Positions 1 to 9,101 are shown, counted from the stretch's first letter. The stretch: DNA of 64,000 nt from Aquamicrobium sp. LC103 (GCF_001014615.2 NZ_LBCQ02000003.1:248001-312000); one strand, 5' to 3'. Notes: generated from the letters alone by a model not told the origin. Program-made: numbers and translations.

Positions 1-212
1 CGCGACATGGCGGTGCGCAGCGCCCCCGGCTCGACCCGCAGCCGTTCGATGATCTCCTGTAGCACGGCGAGCGGCACCCGCCCGCCGCGCGGCACGACGG
101 CGTCGCCGAAGACGGTGATGACCAGCGACCAGACGCGCAGCCGCCCGCGCTCATGGAGCCGGCCGATCAGGGTTTCGAGGGCCCGGACTGCCGGGTTCTG
201 CTTCGATATCAT
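1..212 (-). CDS. paaX: PaaX-type phenylacetate repressor, 3' part cut by window edge
   Basis: The reading frame starts with ATG at 212 and runs off the left edge, so only the first 70 residues are visible. An in-frame stop just upstream fixes this start. The peptide contains the stretch SLVITVFGDAVVPRGG followed by a helix ending LRTAMSR. That matches the N-terminal winged-helix region of PaaX, the GntR-like repressor of phenylacetate catabolism that responds to phenylacetyl-CoA. It lies beside paaR, paaK, paaI and paaZ, as expected. The identity comes from motif recall; the effector domain is not in view. Confidence 0.8.
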   Translation of the reverse strand, partial: MISKQNPAVRALETLIGRLHERGRLRVWSLVITVFGDAVVPRGGRVPLAVLQEIIERLRVEPGALRTAMS

Positions 213-275
213 CGCCGATCAGATGACATGGGAAGGCGCGGTGCCGCAAGCAGCATGCTGTCGGACCTGTCGATC

Positions 276-410
276 CCCTCACCCGGCTCGCTGCGCGAGC
301 CACCCTCTTGCCAAGCGGAGAGGAGGGCCGGGAAGGCGCGGGGACGATGCAGCTTCCCCCGTCTCCCCGCCGGGGAGAAGGTGGCCGCGAAACGACCGGA
401 TGAGGCGCGC
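276..410. repeat. Two GC-rich palindromic repeat units between paaX and the TetR gene
   Basis: The first unit (about 276-330) reads as a CCCCTCACC box, a small GCTCGCTGCGCGAGC hairpin and a purine-rich end. The second (about 353-406) has two hairpins, CTCCCCGCCGGGGAG and a degenerate GGCCGCGAAACGACC. Related units occur near 17997-18203, 18563, 44691 and 63861. They are probably REP-like dispersed repeats. No gene is visible in the 213-413 gap apart from these. Confidence 0.7.
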
Positions 411-413
411 GCC

Positions 414-1013
414 TCATTCCCCCAGCCCGCGCACCCCGCTCACCAGGATGCGCGTCGCAAGCCGGCCATAGTCGGCGCGGCTGACCGCCCCGCCGTCGCG
501 AAACCACATATAGGCCCAGTTCAGCATGCCGAAGAGGCTCATCGTCACCGGCTTGAGCAGCGGCTTGCCCGCGAAAAGCACCGGATCGAGCGCGCGGATG
601 GCGGCGGCGAACTTCTCCACCAATTGCCGCTCCAGCGCCTTCAGCTCCTCCTGCTCGGCCTCGGGCAGCAACCGCAGCGTACCGATCTGCACCTTGTGCT
701 CGGCATCGGCGTCGCGATAGGCCTCCAGCAGCGCCAGCACCAGCGCCTCGAGCCGCGCCTCCGGCTCCAGCCTTTCGTCGTCGGCCAGTTCCACGATTTC
801 GGCGAGTTCGGCGAGATGGCTGCGGATGATGTCGAAGAGCAGCGTCTCCTTGGAGACGTAATAATGGTAGAGCAGCGCCTTCGACACGCCGCACTCGGCA
901 GCGAGCTGTGCCATCGACGCCCGGTCGTAGCCGTCGCGCGCGAACACCATCGCCGCCCGGCGCAGGATTGCCTCCCGCTTCTCGTCATGGTCCTTGGCGC
1001 GGGTACGAGCCAT
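414..1013 (-). CDS. TetR-family regulator of phenylacetate genes (PaaR-like)
   Basis: A 199-residue protein with a typical TetR N-terminal helix-turn-helix: the segment MAQLAAECGVSKALLYHYYV is diagnostic for the family. The C-terminal ~140 residues are the variable ligand-binding domain. I chose the ATG at 1013 (MARTRAKD...) rather than upstream in-frame codons because the longer version would run through palindromic repeat DNA. It sits between paaX and paaK on the same strand. TetR-type PaaR proteins sensing phenylacetyl-CoA are known beside paa genes in other bacteria, so that role is likely here, though inferred from position. Confidence 0.75.
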   Translation of the reverse strand: MARTRAKDHDEKREAILRRAAMVFARDGYDRASMAQLAAECGVSKALLYHYYVSKETLLFDIIRSHLAELAEIVELADDERLEPEARLEALVLALLEAYRDADAEHKVQIGTLRLLPEAEQEELKALERQLVEKFAAAIRALDPVLFAGKPLLKPVTMSLFGMLNWAYMWFRDGGAVSRADYGRLATRILVSGVRGLGE

Positions 1014-1017
1014 ACTA

Positions 1018-1140
1018 TCCTTCCCCTTGTGGGGAGGGGTATTTTGTTGTGTTTCCGCCAGGACGCCAATCGCCAAGGAATCCGCTGGGCATCGCGGTCG
1101 AGCGGTCCCCCTCCACCTTGCGAGGAGGGAGTGGGGGTGT
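1018..1140. repeat. GC-rich palindromic repeats upstream of the TetR gene
   Basis: Two short inverted repeats of the CCCCTTGTGGGGAGGGG and CCCTCCACCTTGCGAGGAGGG type flank an AT-richer spacer. They resemble the unit near 21427. The rest of the 1014-1221 gap shows no gene. Confidence 0.5.
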
Positions 1141-1221
1141 GAAGCCGCCGGAATTTTGTTCGATACCATATGCGGTCGAGCTACTCACGAGGGGACGGGT
1201 AAGCGGCGGCGTCTGCATTCC

Positions 1222-2532
1222 CTATCCCTTCGGCCGATTGTCGACGATGCGCACCGCCTTGCCCTGGCTGCGAGCGACCTGCTCGGGCTCGGTCACGTGG
1301 CAGCGCACCGAAACGCCGACGACCTCCTTGATCCGGGCGACGAGCATCGCCGCCGATGACTCGCGCGCTTCGGCGCCGGCGCTGTCCCTCGCCGCCTCGA
1401 CATGCACCACCATCTCGTCCATGCGGCCCTCGCGCAGCAACTCGATCTGGAAATGCGGACTAAGTGCTGGAATCTTCAGGATCTGCTCCTCGATCTGCGT
1501 CGGAAAGACGTTGACGCCGCGCAGGATCATCATGTCGTCGCAGCGTCCGGTGATCTTCTCCATGCGTCGCATGGAGCGCGCTGTGCCCGGCAGCAGGCGG
1601 GTCAGGTCGCGCGTGCGGTAGCGGACGATCGGGAAAGCTTCCTTGGTGAGCGAGGTGAAGACCAGCTCGCCGCGCTCGCCGTCGGCCACCGGCAGGCCCG
1701 TCTCCGGGTCGATGATCTCGGGATAGAAATGGTCCTCCCAGATGTGCAGGCCGTCCTTGGTCTCCACGCATTCATTGGCGACGCCTGGTCCCATCACTTC
1801 CGACAGTCCGTAGATGTCGACCGCGTGCATGTCGAAGGCCTCCTCGATCTCGGCGCGCATCGCGTTAGTCCACGGCTCGGCACCGAAAATGCCGACCTGC
1901 AGCGGGCTTTCGCGCGGATCGAGGCCCTGCGCGCGATATTCGTCGAGGATCGAGAGCATGTAGGACGGCGTCACCATGATGGTGGTCGCCTTGAAATCCT
2001 CGATCAACGTGACCTGCCGCGTCGTCATCCCGCCCGAGACCGGCACCACCGTGCAGCCCAGCCGCTCCGCGCCGTAATGGGCGCCCAGCCCGCCGGTGAA
2101 AAGCCCGTAGCCATAAGCGACGTGGACGACGTCTCCCGGCCGCGTTCCGGCCGCGCGCATCGAGCGGGCGACGCATTCGGCCCATACCTCGATGTCGTTC
2201 CTTGTATAGCCGACCACGGTCGGCTTGCCGGTCGTGCCGGAAGAAGCGTGGACACGCACCACCTTCTCGCGCGGCACGGCGAACATGCCGAAGGGATAGT
2301 TGTCGCGCAGGTCCTGCTTGGTCGTGAAGGGAAACCGGCTGAGGTCGGAGAGCTCCTTCAGATCGTAGGGATGCACGCCGGCGACGTCGAAGCTCCTGCG
2401 ATAATGCGGGACGTTGTCATAAGCATGCTTGAGCGACCATTTCAGCCTGACGAGCTGCAATGCGGCGATCTCGTCGCGCGACGCGATCTCGATCGGGTCG
2501 AGCTCTTCCTTCCTTGGCGTAAGATCCTTCAT
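1222..2532 (-). CDS. paaK: Phenylacetate-CoA ligase
   Basis: PaaK activates phenylacetate to phenylacetyl-CoA with ATP and CoA, the entry step of the aerobic hybrid phenylacetate pathway. The 436-residue product has the usual family length. It shows the adenylate-forming P-loop ASSGTTGKP at residues 96-104, the acyl-adenylate region WEDHFYPEII and the hinge-region YRTRDLTRLL. The ATG at 2532 is preferred over one ten codons upstream because GGAGG lies five bases before it. Downstream on the same strand are the TetR regulator and paaX; upstream are a repeat array and paaI. The paaABCDE epoxidase genes are not in the window. Confidence 0.96.
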   Translation of the reverse strand: MKDLTPRKEELDPIEIASRDEIAALQLVRLKWSLKHAYDNVPHYRRSFDVAGVHPYDLKELSDLSRFPFTTKQDLRDNYPFGMFAVPREKVVRVHASSGTTGKPTVVGYTRNDIEVWAECVARSMRAAGTRPGDVVHVAYGYGLFTGGLGAHYGAERLGCTVVPVSGGMTTRQVTLIEDFKATTIMVTPSYMLSILDEYRAQGLDPRESPLQVGIFGAEPWTNAMRAEIEEAFDMHAVDIYGLSEVMGPGVANECVETKDGLHIWEDHFYPEIIDPETGLPVADGERGELVFTSLTKEAFPIVRYRTRDLTRLLPGTARSMRRMEKITGRCDDMMILRGVNVFPTQIEEQILKIPALSPHFQIELLREGRMDEMVVHVEAARDSAGAEARESSAAMLVARIKEVVGVSVRCHVTEPEQVARSQGKAVRIVDNRPKG

Positions 2533-2590
2533 CTTCTCCTCCCGATACAGGTCCTCGCCCACCTTGCATCAATGGTTCGATATCCACGAG

Positions 2591-2964
2591 GTGCGTCCTT
2601 CGAGGCTCGCTTCGCTCGCACCTCAGGATGAGGGAGGTAGTTTGTCGAGCCCGCCCTTACCCGAGTTCGCTGCGCTCCCACTTCGGGATGAGGGAGGTGG
2701 TTTGTCGAGCCCACCCTTCCCCGAGTCCGCCGCACCCCCACCTCGGGACGCGGAAGGTGGTTTGTCGAGCCCACCCTTCCCCGAGTTCGCTGCACTCCCA
2801 CCTCGGGATGAGAGAGGCGGTTCGTCGGATCCACTCCTCCACAGGCTCGTTGCGCTCCCACCTCTGGGCAAGGAAGGTGGTTCATCGAGCCCGCCGCTCC
2901 GCGGATTCGATGCACGGCGGCCCTCATCCTGAGGTGCGAGCGAAGCGAGCCTCGAAGGACGCAC
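2591..2964. repeat. 60-bp tandem array bounded by a perfect 43-bp inverted repeat
   Basis: The outer arms at 2591-2633 and 2922-2964 are exact reverse complements (starting GTGCGTCCTTCGAGGCTCGC). Between them lie about 4.8 copies of a 60-bp unit, in exact 60-base register from 2634 to 2921, with units 1-3 most alike and the last two more diverged. The unit itself looks like a drifted copy of the arm plus the adjoining GGTTTGTCGAGCCC. The outer arms recur around 55061-55192. This fills the 466-base gap between paaK and paaI; no gene is seen there. Confidence 0.9.
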
Positions 2965-2998
2965 CCAATCCCGCAAAGACGATATCCAGCCACCGACG

Positions 2999-3430
2999 TC
3001 ATTCCTCGAAATGCCTGCCCTCGATGTCGCGCGAGACACCGCGGAACTCGGCGATCGGCCGGCCGGACTGATCGCTCACCCGCGCATCGTAGATGCCCGA
3101 GCGCCCGGCGCGCGCGATCTCGCGCGCCTCGGCCGTGAGGCGGTCGCCGAGGCGGCCGGGCGCCAGGAACGTGATGGTGTTGTGCTGCGCCACCGCGATC
3201 CGGTTGTGGGAGTTGCAGGCGAAGGCGAAGGCGCTGTCGGCAAGGGTGAAGATGTAGCCGCCATGGCAGATGTCGTGGCCGTTGGTGTGGTGCTTTTCGA
3301 CCGTGAAGGACAGCACCGCCGTCCCCGGCCCGACCGCGTCCAGCGACATGCCCAGCCATTTCGACGCGTCGTCCCGCGCCCACATGGCTTCCGCGCTCCT
3401 TCGTGCGATCTCCTCGGCGCTCAGCGACAT
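2999..3430 (-). CDS. paaI: Hydroxyphenylacetyl-CoA thioesterase PaaI
   Basis: A 143-residue hotdog-fold thioesterase. PaaI hydrolyses dead-end CoA esters of the phenylacetate pathway and so frees sequestered CoA. The segment HTNGHDICHGGYIFTLADSA at about residues 48-67 contains the characteristic N-x-x-D/HGG region around the active site. The ATG at 3430 has GGAGG four bases upstream. The gene is divergent from the P450 gene, with 99 bases between start codons. Length and motif fit PaaI well. Confidence 0.93.
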   Translation of the reverse strand: MSLSAEEIARRSAEAMWARDDASKWLGMSLDAVGPGTAVLSFTVEKHHTNGHDICHGGYIFTLADSAFAFACNSHNRIAVAQHNTITFLAPGRLGDRLTAEAREIARAGRSGIYDARVSDQSGRPIAEFRGVSRDIEGRHFEE

Positions 3431-3464
3431 CGTTCCTCCACCGCCTCCCCGCGATATCGAAGCC

Positions 3465-3493
3465 TTGCATAAACCGGCCAGTCGGTCAATAAT
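3465..3493 (+). promoter_or_regulatory. Candidate promoter with overlapping imperfect palindrome
   Basis: TTGCAT (3465-3470) is separated by 17 bases from AATAAT (3488-3493), a reasonable sigma-70 layout for the P450-paaZ transcript. The spacer holds ACCGGCCAGTCGGT (3473-3486), an ACCG/CGGT inverted repeat that could be an operator for one of the two adjacent regulators. This is inference from sequence alone. Confidence 0.4.
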
Positions 3494-3529
3494 ACTTGAA
3501 AGAAGGCGCGGGAGGCGCCAGGGAGGACA

Positions 3530-4759
3530 ATGATGCAGGCCGGGATGAGAGCGGCGGATTCCGCCCTTGCCGATCGTTTCGACATCGCGTCGATCCCGCC
3601 CGGCTTCGCGGAAGACCCCTTCCCCACCTATCGCGCGCTTCTGGAGCATTCTCCGGTCAAGCGCTTCGCCGACGGCTCGGTGATGCTGTCGCGCCACGCC
3701 GATCTCGACCGCGTCTACCGCGACACGAAAGCCTTCTCCTCCGACAAGAAGGTCGAGTTCCTGCCGAAATTCGGCGCGACCCCACTCTACGAGCATCACA
3801 CGACGAGCCTCGTCTTCAACGACCCGCCGCTGCATACGCGGGTGCGCAAGATCATGATGGGCGCGCTCACCCCGCGCGCCATATCGGCGATGGAACCGGG
3901 TCTCGTCGCGCTCGTCGACACGCTGCTGGACCGCATGGCCGAAAAGGGCGAGGTCGATCTGGTCGAGGACTTCGCCGCCGCCATTCCAATTGAGGTCATC
4001 GGCAACCTGTTCGTCATGCCGCACGAGGAGCGCGGGCCGCTGCGCGACTGGTCGCTGGCGATCCTCGGCGCGCTGGAGCCGACCTTGACGCCGGAGCAGC
4101 ATGAACGCGGCAACCGGGCGGTTGGCGACTTCAAGGCCTATCTGGCCGATCTCGCCGCGCGTCGCCGGGCAAGGCCCGGCGACCCGGCAACCGACGTGCT
4201 GACCCGTCTCATCAACGGCAATGAGGGTGAGCAGCTTTCCGACGTGGAGCTGCTGCAGAACTGCATCTTCATCCTCAATGCCGGCCACGAGACCACGACG
4301 AACCTGATCGGCAATGCCCTCTTCGAGCTTCTGCAATGGCCGCGGGAAAAGGTCAGGCTTGAGGCCGATCCGGCGCTGATCGACACGGCGGTCGACGAGT
4401 TCCTGCGCTTCCAGTCGCCCAACCAGCTCGGCAACCGCATGACCACGGAGCCGGTCGAGTTCCACGGCGAGACGATCGACGCCGGCACGCGCATCCACCT
4501 GGCGATCGGCGCCGCCAACCGCGATCCCCGGCAGTTCGAGCATCCCGATCGCCTCGATCTTGCAAGGAAACCCAACCGTCACCTCGCCTTCGCGCAAGGG
4601 CCGCACCTGTGCGCCGGCTTCTCGCTGGCGCGGATGGAGGGCCGCATCGCCATCTCGCGCTTCCTGAAGCGTTTTCCGGGCTATCGGCTCGCCGGCGAGG
4701 CTCGACGCACCGGCCGCGTCCGGTTTCGGGGGTTTGCCGCGCTGCCGGCGACGGTTTGA
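3530..4759 (+). CDS. Cytochrome P450
   Basis: A 409-residue soluble bacterial P450. Visible hallmarks are the I-helix AGHETTT at 251-257, the K-helix E290-F-L-R293 and the heme-binding loop FAQGPHLCAG with axial Cys361. No membrane anchor or fused reductase domain is present, so it needs separate redox partners. The start at 3530 has GGAGG just upstream. It stands between paaI and paaZ and probably shares a transcript with paaZ, which suggests a substrate linked to phenylacetate or a precursor aromatic. The substrate cannot be read from the sequence. Confidence 0.95.
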   Translation: MMQAGMRAADSALADRFDIASIPPGFAEDPFPTYRALLEHSPVKRFADGSVMLSRHADLDRVYRDTKAFSSDKKVEFLPKFGATPLYEHHTTSLVFNDPPLHTRVRKIMMGALTPRAISAMEPGLVALVDTLLDRMAEKGEVDLVEDFAAAIPIEVIGNLFVMPHEERGPLRDWSLAILGALEPTLTPEQHERGNRAVGDFKAYLADLAARRRARPGDPATDVLTRLINGNEGEQLSDVELLQNCIFILNAGHETTTNLIGNALFELLQWPREKVRLEADPALIDTAVDEFLRFQSPNQLGNRMTTEPVEFHGETIDAGTRIHLAIGAANRDPRQFEHPDRLDLARKPNRHLAFAQGPHLCAGFSLARMEGRIAISRFLKRFPGYRLAGEARRTGRVRFRGFAALPATV

Positions 4760-4820
4760 TAGAAGGAATGTCTGAAATGTCTGCATTCCAGCAGCCGCAC
4801 ATCGCGAAGGAGCACATCGC

Positions 4821-6851
4821 ATGACTATCCTTCCCCTTCACAGCTACGCTGCCGGCGAATGGATCGCCCCCCAGGGCAAGCTCTCCATGCTGAGGAGTGC
4901 CGTCACCGGCGAGGCGGTCGCCCGGATCGGTTCCGGCGGGCTCGACTTCGCCGCCATGGCCGACCACGCCCGCCGCACCGGCGGCCCGGCGCTTCGCGCG
5001 CTGACTTTCCATCAGCGCGCCGCCATGCTCAAGGCGCTGGCGCAGTATCTCAACGAGCGTCGCGACCCGCTCTACGAGCTTTCCTACGAGACCGGGGCCA
5101 CCAAAGCCGACTCCATGATCGACATAGACGGCGGCATCGGCACGCTGTTCGCCTACGCCTCGAAGGGACGGCGCGAGCTTCCCGACGATACCATCTTCGT
5201 CGACGGAGGACTCGAGCAGCTTTCGCGCGGCGGCAATTTCCTCGGCCAGCATGTGGCCACTTCCCTGCAAGGCGTGGCCATCCACATCAACGCCTTCAAC
5301 TTCCCCGTCTGGGGCATGCTCGAAAAACTCGCGCCGACGCTGCTCGCCGGCGTTCCGGCGATCGTCAAGCCGGCCTCGGCGACCGCATGGCTCGCGGAAG
5401 CCGCGTTCCGCATGATCGTCGAATCCGGCATCCTGCCCGACGGCGCCGTCCAGTTCATCGCGGGACCGACCGGCGATCTGCTCGACCGCCTCACCTGCCA
5501 GGACGTCGTCTCCTTCACCGGCTCGGCATCGACGGCGGCCATGCTGCGCGCCAACCCTGGCATCCTGCGCAACTCGGTGCGCTTCGTCGCCGAGCAGGAT
5601 TCCCTCAACGCCTCCATCCTCGGCCCTGACGCCGCACCTGGCTCGCCCGAGTTCGACGCCTTCGTCAAGGAGGCGCACCGCGAGATGACGGCCAAGGCCG
5701 GCCAGAAATGCACGGCCATCCGCCGCATCCTCGTAGCCGGGACACATCGCGACGCCGTGATCGAGGCGCTGTCGGAGCGGTTGGCCAAAACCGTGATCGG
5801 CAATCCGCGCGACGAGGCGACCCGCATGGGCGCGTTGGCGAGCCTCGCCCAGCGCGACGACGTCCGCGAGAAGGCGGTGCGCATCGGCCGCGAGGCGAGG
5901 CTGGTCTACGGCGACCTCGACAAGGTGACGGTCAGCGGAGCCGATGCTGCTGCCGGCGCCTTCTTCTCACCCTTGCTCTTTTCCTGCGACGACCCGGACG
6001 GTGCGTCCGACGTCCACGATGTCGAGGCCTTCGGCCCGGTTTCCACCGTCATGGGCTACCGCGACCTCGCCCACGCGCTGGCGCTCGCCAATCGCGGCGG
6101 CGGCTCGCTGGTCGCCTCCGTCTTCACGCACGATCCGGCCGTCGCGCGGCAGGTGGTGGAGAACGCCGGCGCCTTCCATGGCCGGCTCTATTTCGCCAAC
6201 CGCGACACCGGCAAGGAGGCGACCGGTCATGGCTCCCCCCTGCCTCATATGGTTCATGGCGGGCCGGGCCGGGCCGGCGGCGGCGAGGAGATGGGCGGCA
6301 TCCGCGGCGTCATGCACTACATGCAGCGCACCGCGATCCAGGCGAGCCCGGACCTGCTGGCTGGCATTCTCGAAAGCTGGGTGCCGGGCGCGAAGATCGT
6401 CGAGAAGCAGGCGCATCCCTTCCGCATGCGCTTCGGGGAGCTGGAGATCGGCCACACGCTGTGGACGACAAGCCGCACGGTGACGCTAGACGACATCGAG
6501 CATTTCGCGAATTTCACCGGCGACACCTTCTACGCCCACATGGATGAGGAGGCGGCGAAGGCGAACCCGTTCTTCCCCGGCCGCGTCGCGCACGGTTATC
6601 TGATCCTCTCCTTCGCCGCCGGGCTCTTCGTCGACCCTGCGCCGGGCCCGGTGCTCGCCAATTACGGCCTCGACAATCTGCGCTTCATGAAGCCGGTCTC
6701 GCCCGGTGACAGCCTCAAGGTGCGGCTGACGGCCAAGCAGAAGACCCGCCGCAACGACGATTATGGCGAGGTACGCTGGGACGTCGGCGTCTACAACCAG
6801 GACGGCGAGCAGGTGGCGAGCTACGAGCTCCTGACGATGAACGCGATGTGA
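4821..6851 (+). CDS. paaZ: Bifunctional oxepin-CoA hydrolase / aldehyde dehydrogenase PaaZ
   Basis: PaaZ opens the oxepin-CoA ring and oxidises the resulting semialdehyde to 3-oxo-5,6-dehydrosuberyl-CoA. The 676 residues have both expected domains. The N-terminal aldehyde dehydrogenase (about 1-520) shows the catalytic Cys in AGQKCTAI (C297) and the general base in FVAEQD (E258). The C-terminal MaoC-type hydratase (from about 554) shows the D568-T-F-Y-A-H573 pair. It lies 61 bases after the P450 and its stop codon abuts the convergent MFS stop. The long form is therefore intact and should both hydrolyse and oxidise. Confidence 0.97.
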   Translation: MTILPLHSYAAGEWIAPQGKLSMLRSAVTGEAVARIGSGGLDFAAMADHARRTGGPALRALTFHQRAAMLKALAQYLNERRDPLYELSYETGATKADSMIDIDGGIGTLFAYASKGRRELPDDTIFVDGGLEQLSRGGNFLGQHVATSLQGVAIHINAFNFPVWGMLEKLAPTLLAGVPAIVKPASATAWLAEAAFRMIVESGILPDGAVQFIAGPTGDLLDRLTCQDVVSFTGSASTAAMLRANPGILRNSVRFVAEQDSLNASILGPDAAPGSPEFDAFVKEAHREMTAKAGQKCTAIRRILVAGTHRDAVIEALSERLAKTVIGNPRDEATRMGALASLAQRDDVREKAVRIGREARLVYGDLDKVTVSGADAAAGAFFSPLLFSCDDPDGASDVHDVEAFGPVSTVMGYRDLAHALALANRGGGSLVASVFTHDPAVARQVVENAGAFHGRLYFANRDTGKEATGHGSPLPHMVHGGPGRAGGGEEMGGIRGVMHYMQRTAIQASPDLLAGILESWVPGAKIVEKQAHPFRMRFGELEIGHTLWTTSRTVTLDDIEHFANFTGDTFYAHMDEEAAKANPFFPGRVAHGYLILSFAAGLFVDPAPGPVLANYGLDNLRFMKPVSPGDSLKVRLTAKQKTRRNDDYGEVRWDVGVYNQDGEQVASYELLTMNAM

Positions 6852-8027
6852 TCAGCGCCGGTGGCGCTGGTGCCACCGGAAGATCGCAAGGAAACTGACG
6901 AGACAGATGCCGAGCAGCGCCGCCGGAAAGCGCACGATGTCGTCGCCGACGAGGAACACCAGGAGCGAGGCGACGATCGCCGAGCCGATCTGGCTGGAAA
7001 AGCCGTAGAAGGCGGCGGTGAAGCCGGCAATGTCGCCATGCGGGTCCATCACCAGCGCGGCGGCGTTCGAGAAGACGATCAGGTAGCTGGTCGCGAAAAG
7101 GATCGCCAGCGCGGTGAAAACATAGGCCGAAGCCAGCCCCGCGAGCGTGACCGCCAGCATCGCTCCTGCCGCGACGATCAGCACGCTATTGGCCAGAAGC
7201 ATGGTCGGCACCACCCCCAGCCGGGGAATGAGGCGGCGGTTCGCGGTTTGCCCTATGATGATGCCGAAGCCGTGCAGCGCGAAGAGAAGCGCGAACGCCA
7301 CCCCGGTCACGCCGAACGAGGTGTCGTAGATGCGCGGCAGCGTGGTGAGGATCAGCATCATCGCCGACATGATGACGGCGGAAATGACGAGGAAATAGCG
7401 CGACTGTGGATGCGCGAAGAGACGTCTCGTGCGCGCCGCGAAGACGGAGGGCTTAAGCGCGTCCGGCGACAATGCCGGTACCGTCTCCGGCAGGCGCAGG
7501 AGCACGAAGAGCAGGCCGATCGCGATCAGTCCGAGGATGACGAAGACGGCGCGCCAGCCGAAGGGAAGCGCGATCCCCGCCCCCAGCAGCGGCGCGACGA
7601 TCGGGCCGACGGCGAAGATGGCGGTCGCCAGCGCGAGGTTCCGCGCGAGGTCAGGGCCCGAGTGGCGGTCGCGGATGATCGCGCGCGAGCAGACGATCGC
7701 CGCGGCCGCCCCGAACCCCTGCAGGGCGCGGGCGGCGAGCAGCAGGCCGATGTTCGGCGCCAGCGTGGCAAGAACGCAACCGCCGAGGAAGATCGAAAGC
7801 CCCCATGCGAGCGCCGGCTTGCGGCCGAAGCGGTCGGAGGCCGATCCCCAGACCAGTTGCGCGATGCCGGCGGAAAACATGTAGATGGTGATCGTCCATT
7901 GGACGAGTTCGTAAGGCGCCGCGAGATCGTCGGCGATCGCCGCGAAGGTCGGCAGCGAGATGTCGACCGCGAATGCCGAGATCGACATCAGCAGCCCGCA
8001 ATAGACGACGATGGAAAGCGGCTTCAC
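6852..8027 (-). CDS. MFS transporter (Bcr/CflA-like) at the end of the pca operon
   Basis: A 391-residue inner-membrane protein with about 12 hydrophobic segments and the MFS loop motif SDRFGRKPALAWG. The start is taken as GTG at 8027 because it overlaps the pcaB stop by 4 nt, continuing the coupling pattern of this operon. The family resembles multidrug/DHA1 Bcr/CflA carriers more than the AAHS carriers such as PcaK. Position suggests transport of an aromatic acid or of a toxic intermediate, but direction and substrate are unknown. Confidence 0.85.
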   Translation of the reverse strand: MKPLSIVVYCGLLMSISAFAVDISLPTFAAIADDLAAPYELVQWTITIYMFSAGIAQLVWGSASDRFGRKPALAWGLSIFLGGCVLATLAPNIGLLLAARALQGFGAAAAIVCSRAIIRDRHSGPDLARNLALATAIFAVGPIVAPLLGAGIALPFGWRAVFVILGLIAIGLLFVLLRLPETVPALSPDALKPSVFAARTRRLFAHPQSRYFLVISAVIMSAMMLILTTLPRIYDTSFGVTGVAFALLFALHGFGIIIGQTANRRLIPRLGVVPTMLLANSVLIVAAGAMLAVTLAGLASAYVFTALAILFATSYLIVFSNAAALVMDPHGDIAGFTAAFYGFSSQIGSAIVASLLVFLVGDDIVRFPAALLGICLVSFLAIFRWHQRHRR

Positions 8028-9088
8028 TCGGCGCTTTCGACGAACGAAATCGACGCCAGCAACGCGTCGGCCGTGTGCAGCGCGGTCCCCGCAGCAACCG
8101 CCATTTGCGGCAGCAGCATCCATTCCAGCGTCCAGGCCGCACCCGAGCGCTCGTTCTCGTGCACCAGCGACTGGTGCATGCCGGAAAGCAGCGTCGCATT
8201 GAAGCGCGCCAGCGTCACCAGGATCTCGGCGCCGACCGGATTGACCTTGTGCGGCATGGCCGACGACCCGCCGCCCGACGAAAGCTTCACCTCGCCGACC
8301 TCGGTCTGCGCCATCAGCGCAATGTCCTGTCCCATCTTGCCCAGGCTTCCGGTGACCAGCGACAGCCAGGATGCAAGTTCCGCCTGGCCGTCACGCTCGC
8401 TGTGGCGCGCATGCGGCAAGGCGCGCAGACCGAGTTGCCCGGCAAGGTTCTGCGTCACCGCGCCCGCCCGTTCGCCGAGCTTTTCGAGCGTTCCGGCCGC
8501 GCCGCCGAAATGCAGCACCAGCACCTCTTCCTCGATCGCGGAAAGCCGCGCGCGGTGCCGTTCGATCGGCTCGCGCCAGCTCCTGATCTTGCGCGCCGCC
8601 GGCACGGGGATTGCCGCCTGCATGCGCGTGTGCGCCATCGTCTCGACGCCGCCATGGCGTCTTTCGAGCTCTTCGAGACGCGTGACCACGACGTCCATCC
8701 GGCCCGCCAGAATTTCGAGTACCCGGCGAAGCCGCAGCGAGAGGCCGGTGTCGATCACGTCCTGGCTGGTCGCTCCGAAATGAACCTGCTTCGAATGCGG
8801 CTCACCCACCGCCCGCTTCATTTCGGCGACCAGCGCCGGCACCACCACACCGTCGCGCGCGACGCCCTCGCGCAGCCTCGCAACGTCGATCGCCGCGCTT
8901 GCAAGCGCGGCGTCGATGGCCGTCGCTGCGTCCTTCGGGATCACCCCCTCCTCGCCTTCGGCGCGCGCCAGCGCCCGCTCGAAATCGAGCATGGCGGCGA
9001 TGTCGGCCTCTGCCGAAAGGCAGGCGGAGACCTCCTCGTCGCCGAGGAGGCCGGAAAGGATCGGATGATCGAAGGGCGACGCGCTCAC
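8024..9088 (-). CDS. pcaB: 3-carboxy-cis,cis-muconate cycloisomerase
   Basis: PcaB converts 3-carboxy-cis,cis-muconate to gamma-carboxymuconolactone in the protocatechuate branch of the beta-ketoadipate pathway. The 354-residue product belongs to the fumarase/aspartase superfamily and carries its signature SSGGGSSAMPHKVNP. The length fits short rhizobial PcaB proteins. A GTG start at 9088 is the only sensible initiator after the pcaG stop at 9102. The gene is fourth of the five enzyme genes plus transporter in this operon when counted from pcaC. Confidence 0.94.
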   Translation of the reverse strand: MSASPFDHPILSGLLGDEEVSACLSAEADIAAMLDFERALARAEGEEGVIPKDAATAIDAALASAAIDVARLREGVARDGVVVPALVAEMKRAVGEPHSKQVHFGATSQDVIDTGLSLRLRRVLEILAGRMDVVVTRLEELERRHGGVETMAHTRMQAAIPVPAARKIRSWREPIERHRARLSAIEEEVLVLHFGGAAGTLEKLGERAGAVTQNLAGQLGLRALPHARHSERDGQAELASWLSLVTGSLGKMGQDIALMAQTEVGEVKLSSGGGSSAMPHKVNPVGAEILVTLARFNATLLSGMHQSLVHENERSGAAWTLEWMLLPQMAVAAGTALHTADALLASISFVESAE

Positions 9089-9101
9089 GGGGTCTACACG
9101 C

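Noticed and set aside
153-1142. Long plus-strand open frame opposite the TetR gene
   Set aside because: It is antisense to a clear TetR protein; high GC gives many open shadow frames and this one has no recognisable domain or ribosome site.
2634-2921. Possible CRISPR array in the 60-bp repeats
   Set aside because: The units are contiguous without unique spacers, diverge gradually, and no cas genes are present.
2999-4822. 607-residue minus-strand frame extending paaI over the P450 gene
   Set aside because: Only the last 143 residues match PaaI; the rest is antisense to a convincing P450, and a strong Shine-Dalgarno marks the short start.
6852-8027. Assigning the MFS gene as pcaK
   Set aside because: The sequence looks like Bcr/CflA drug-type carriers and lacks the features I associate with aromatic acid:H+ symporters.
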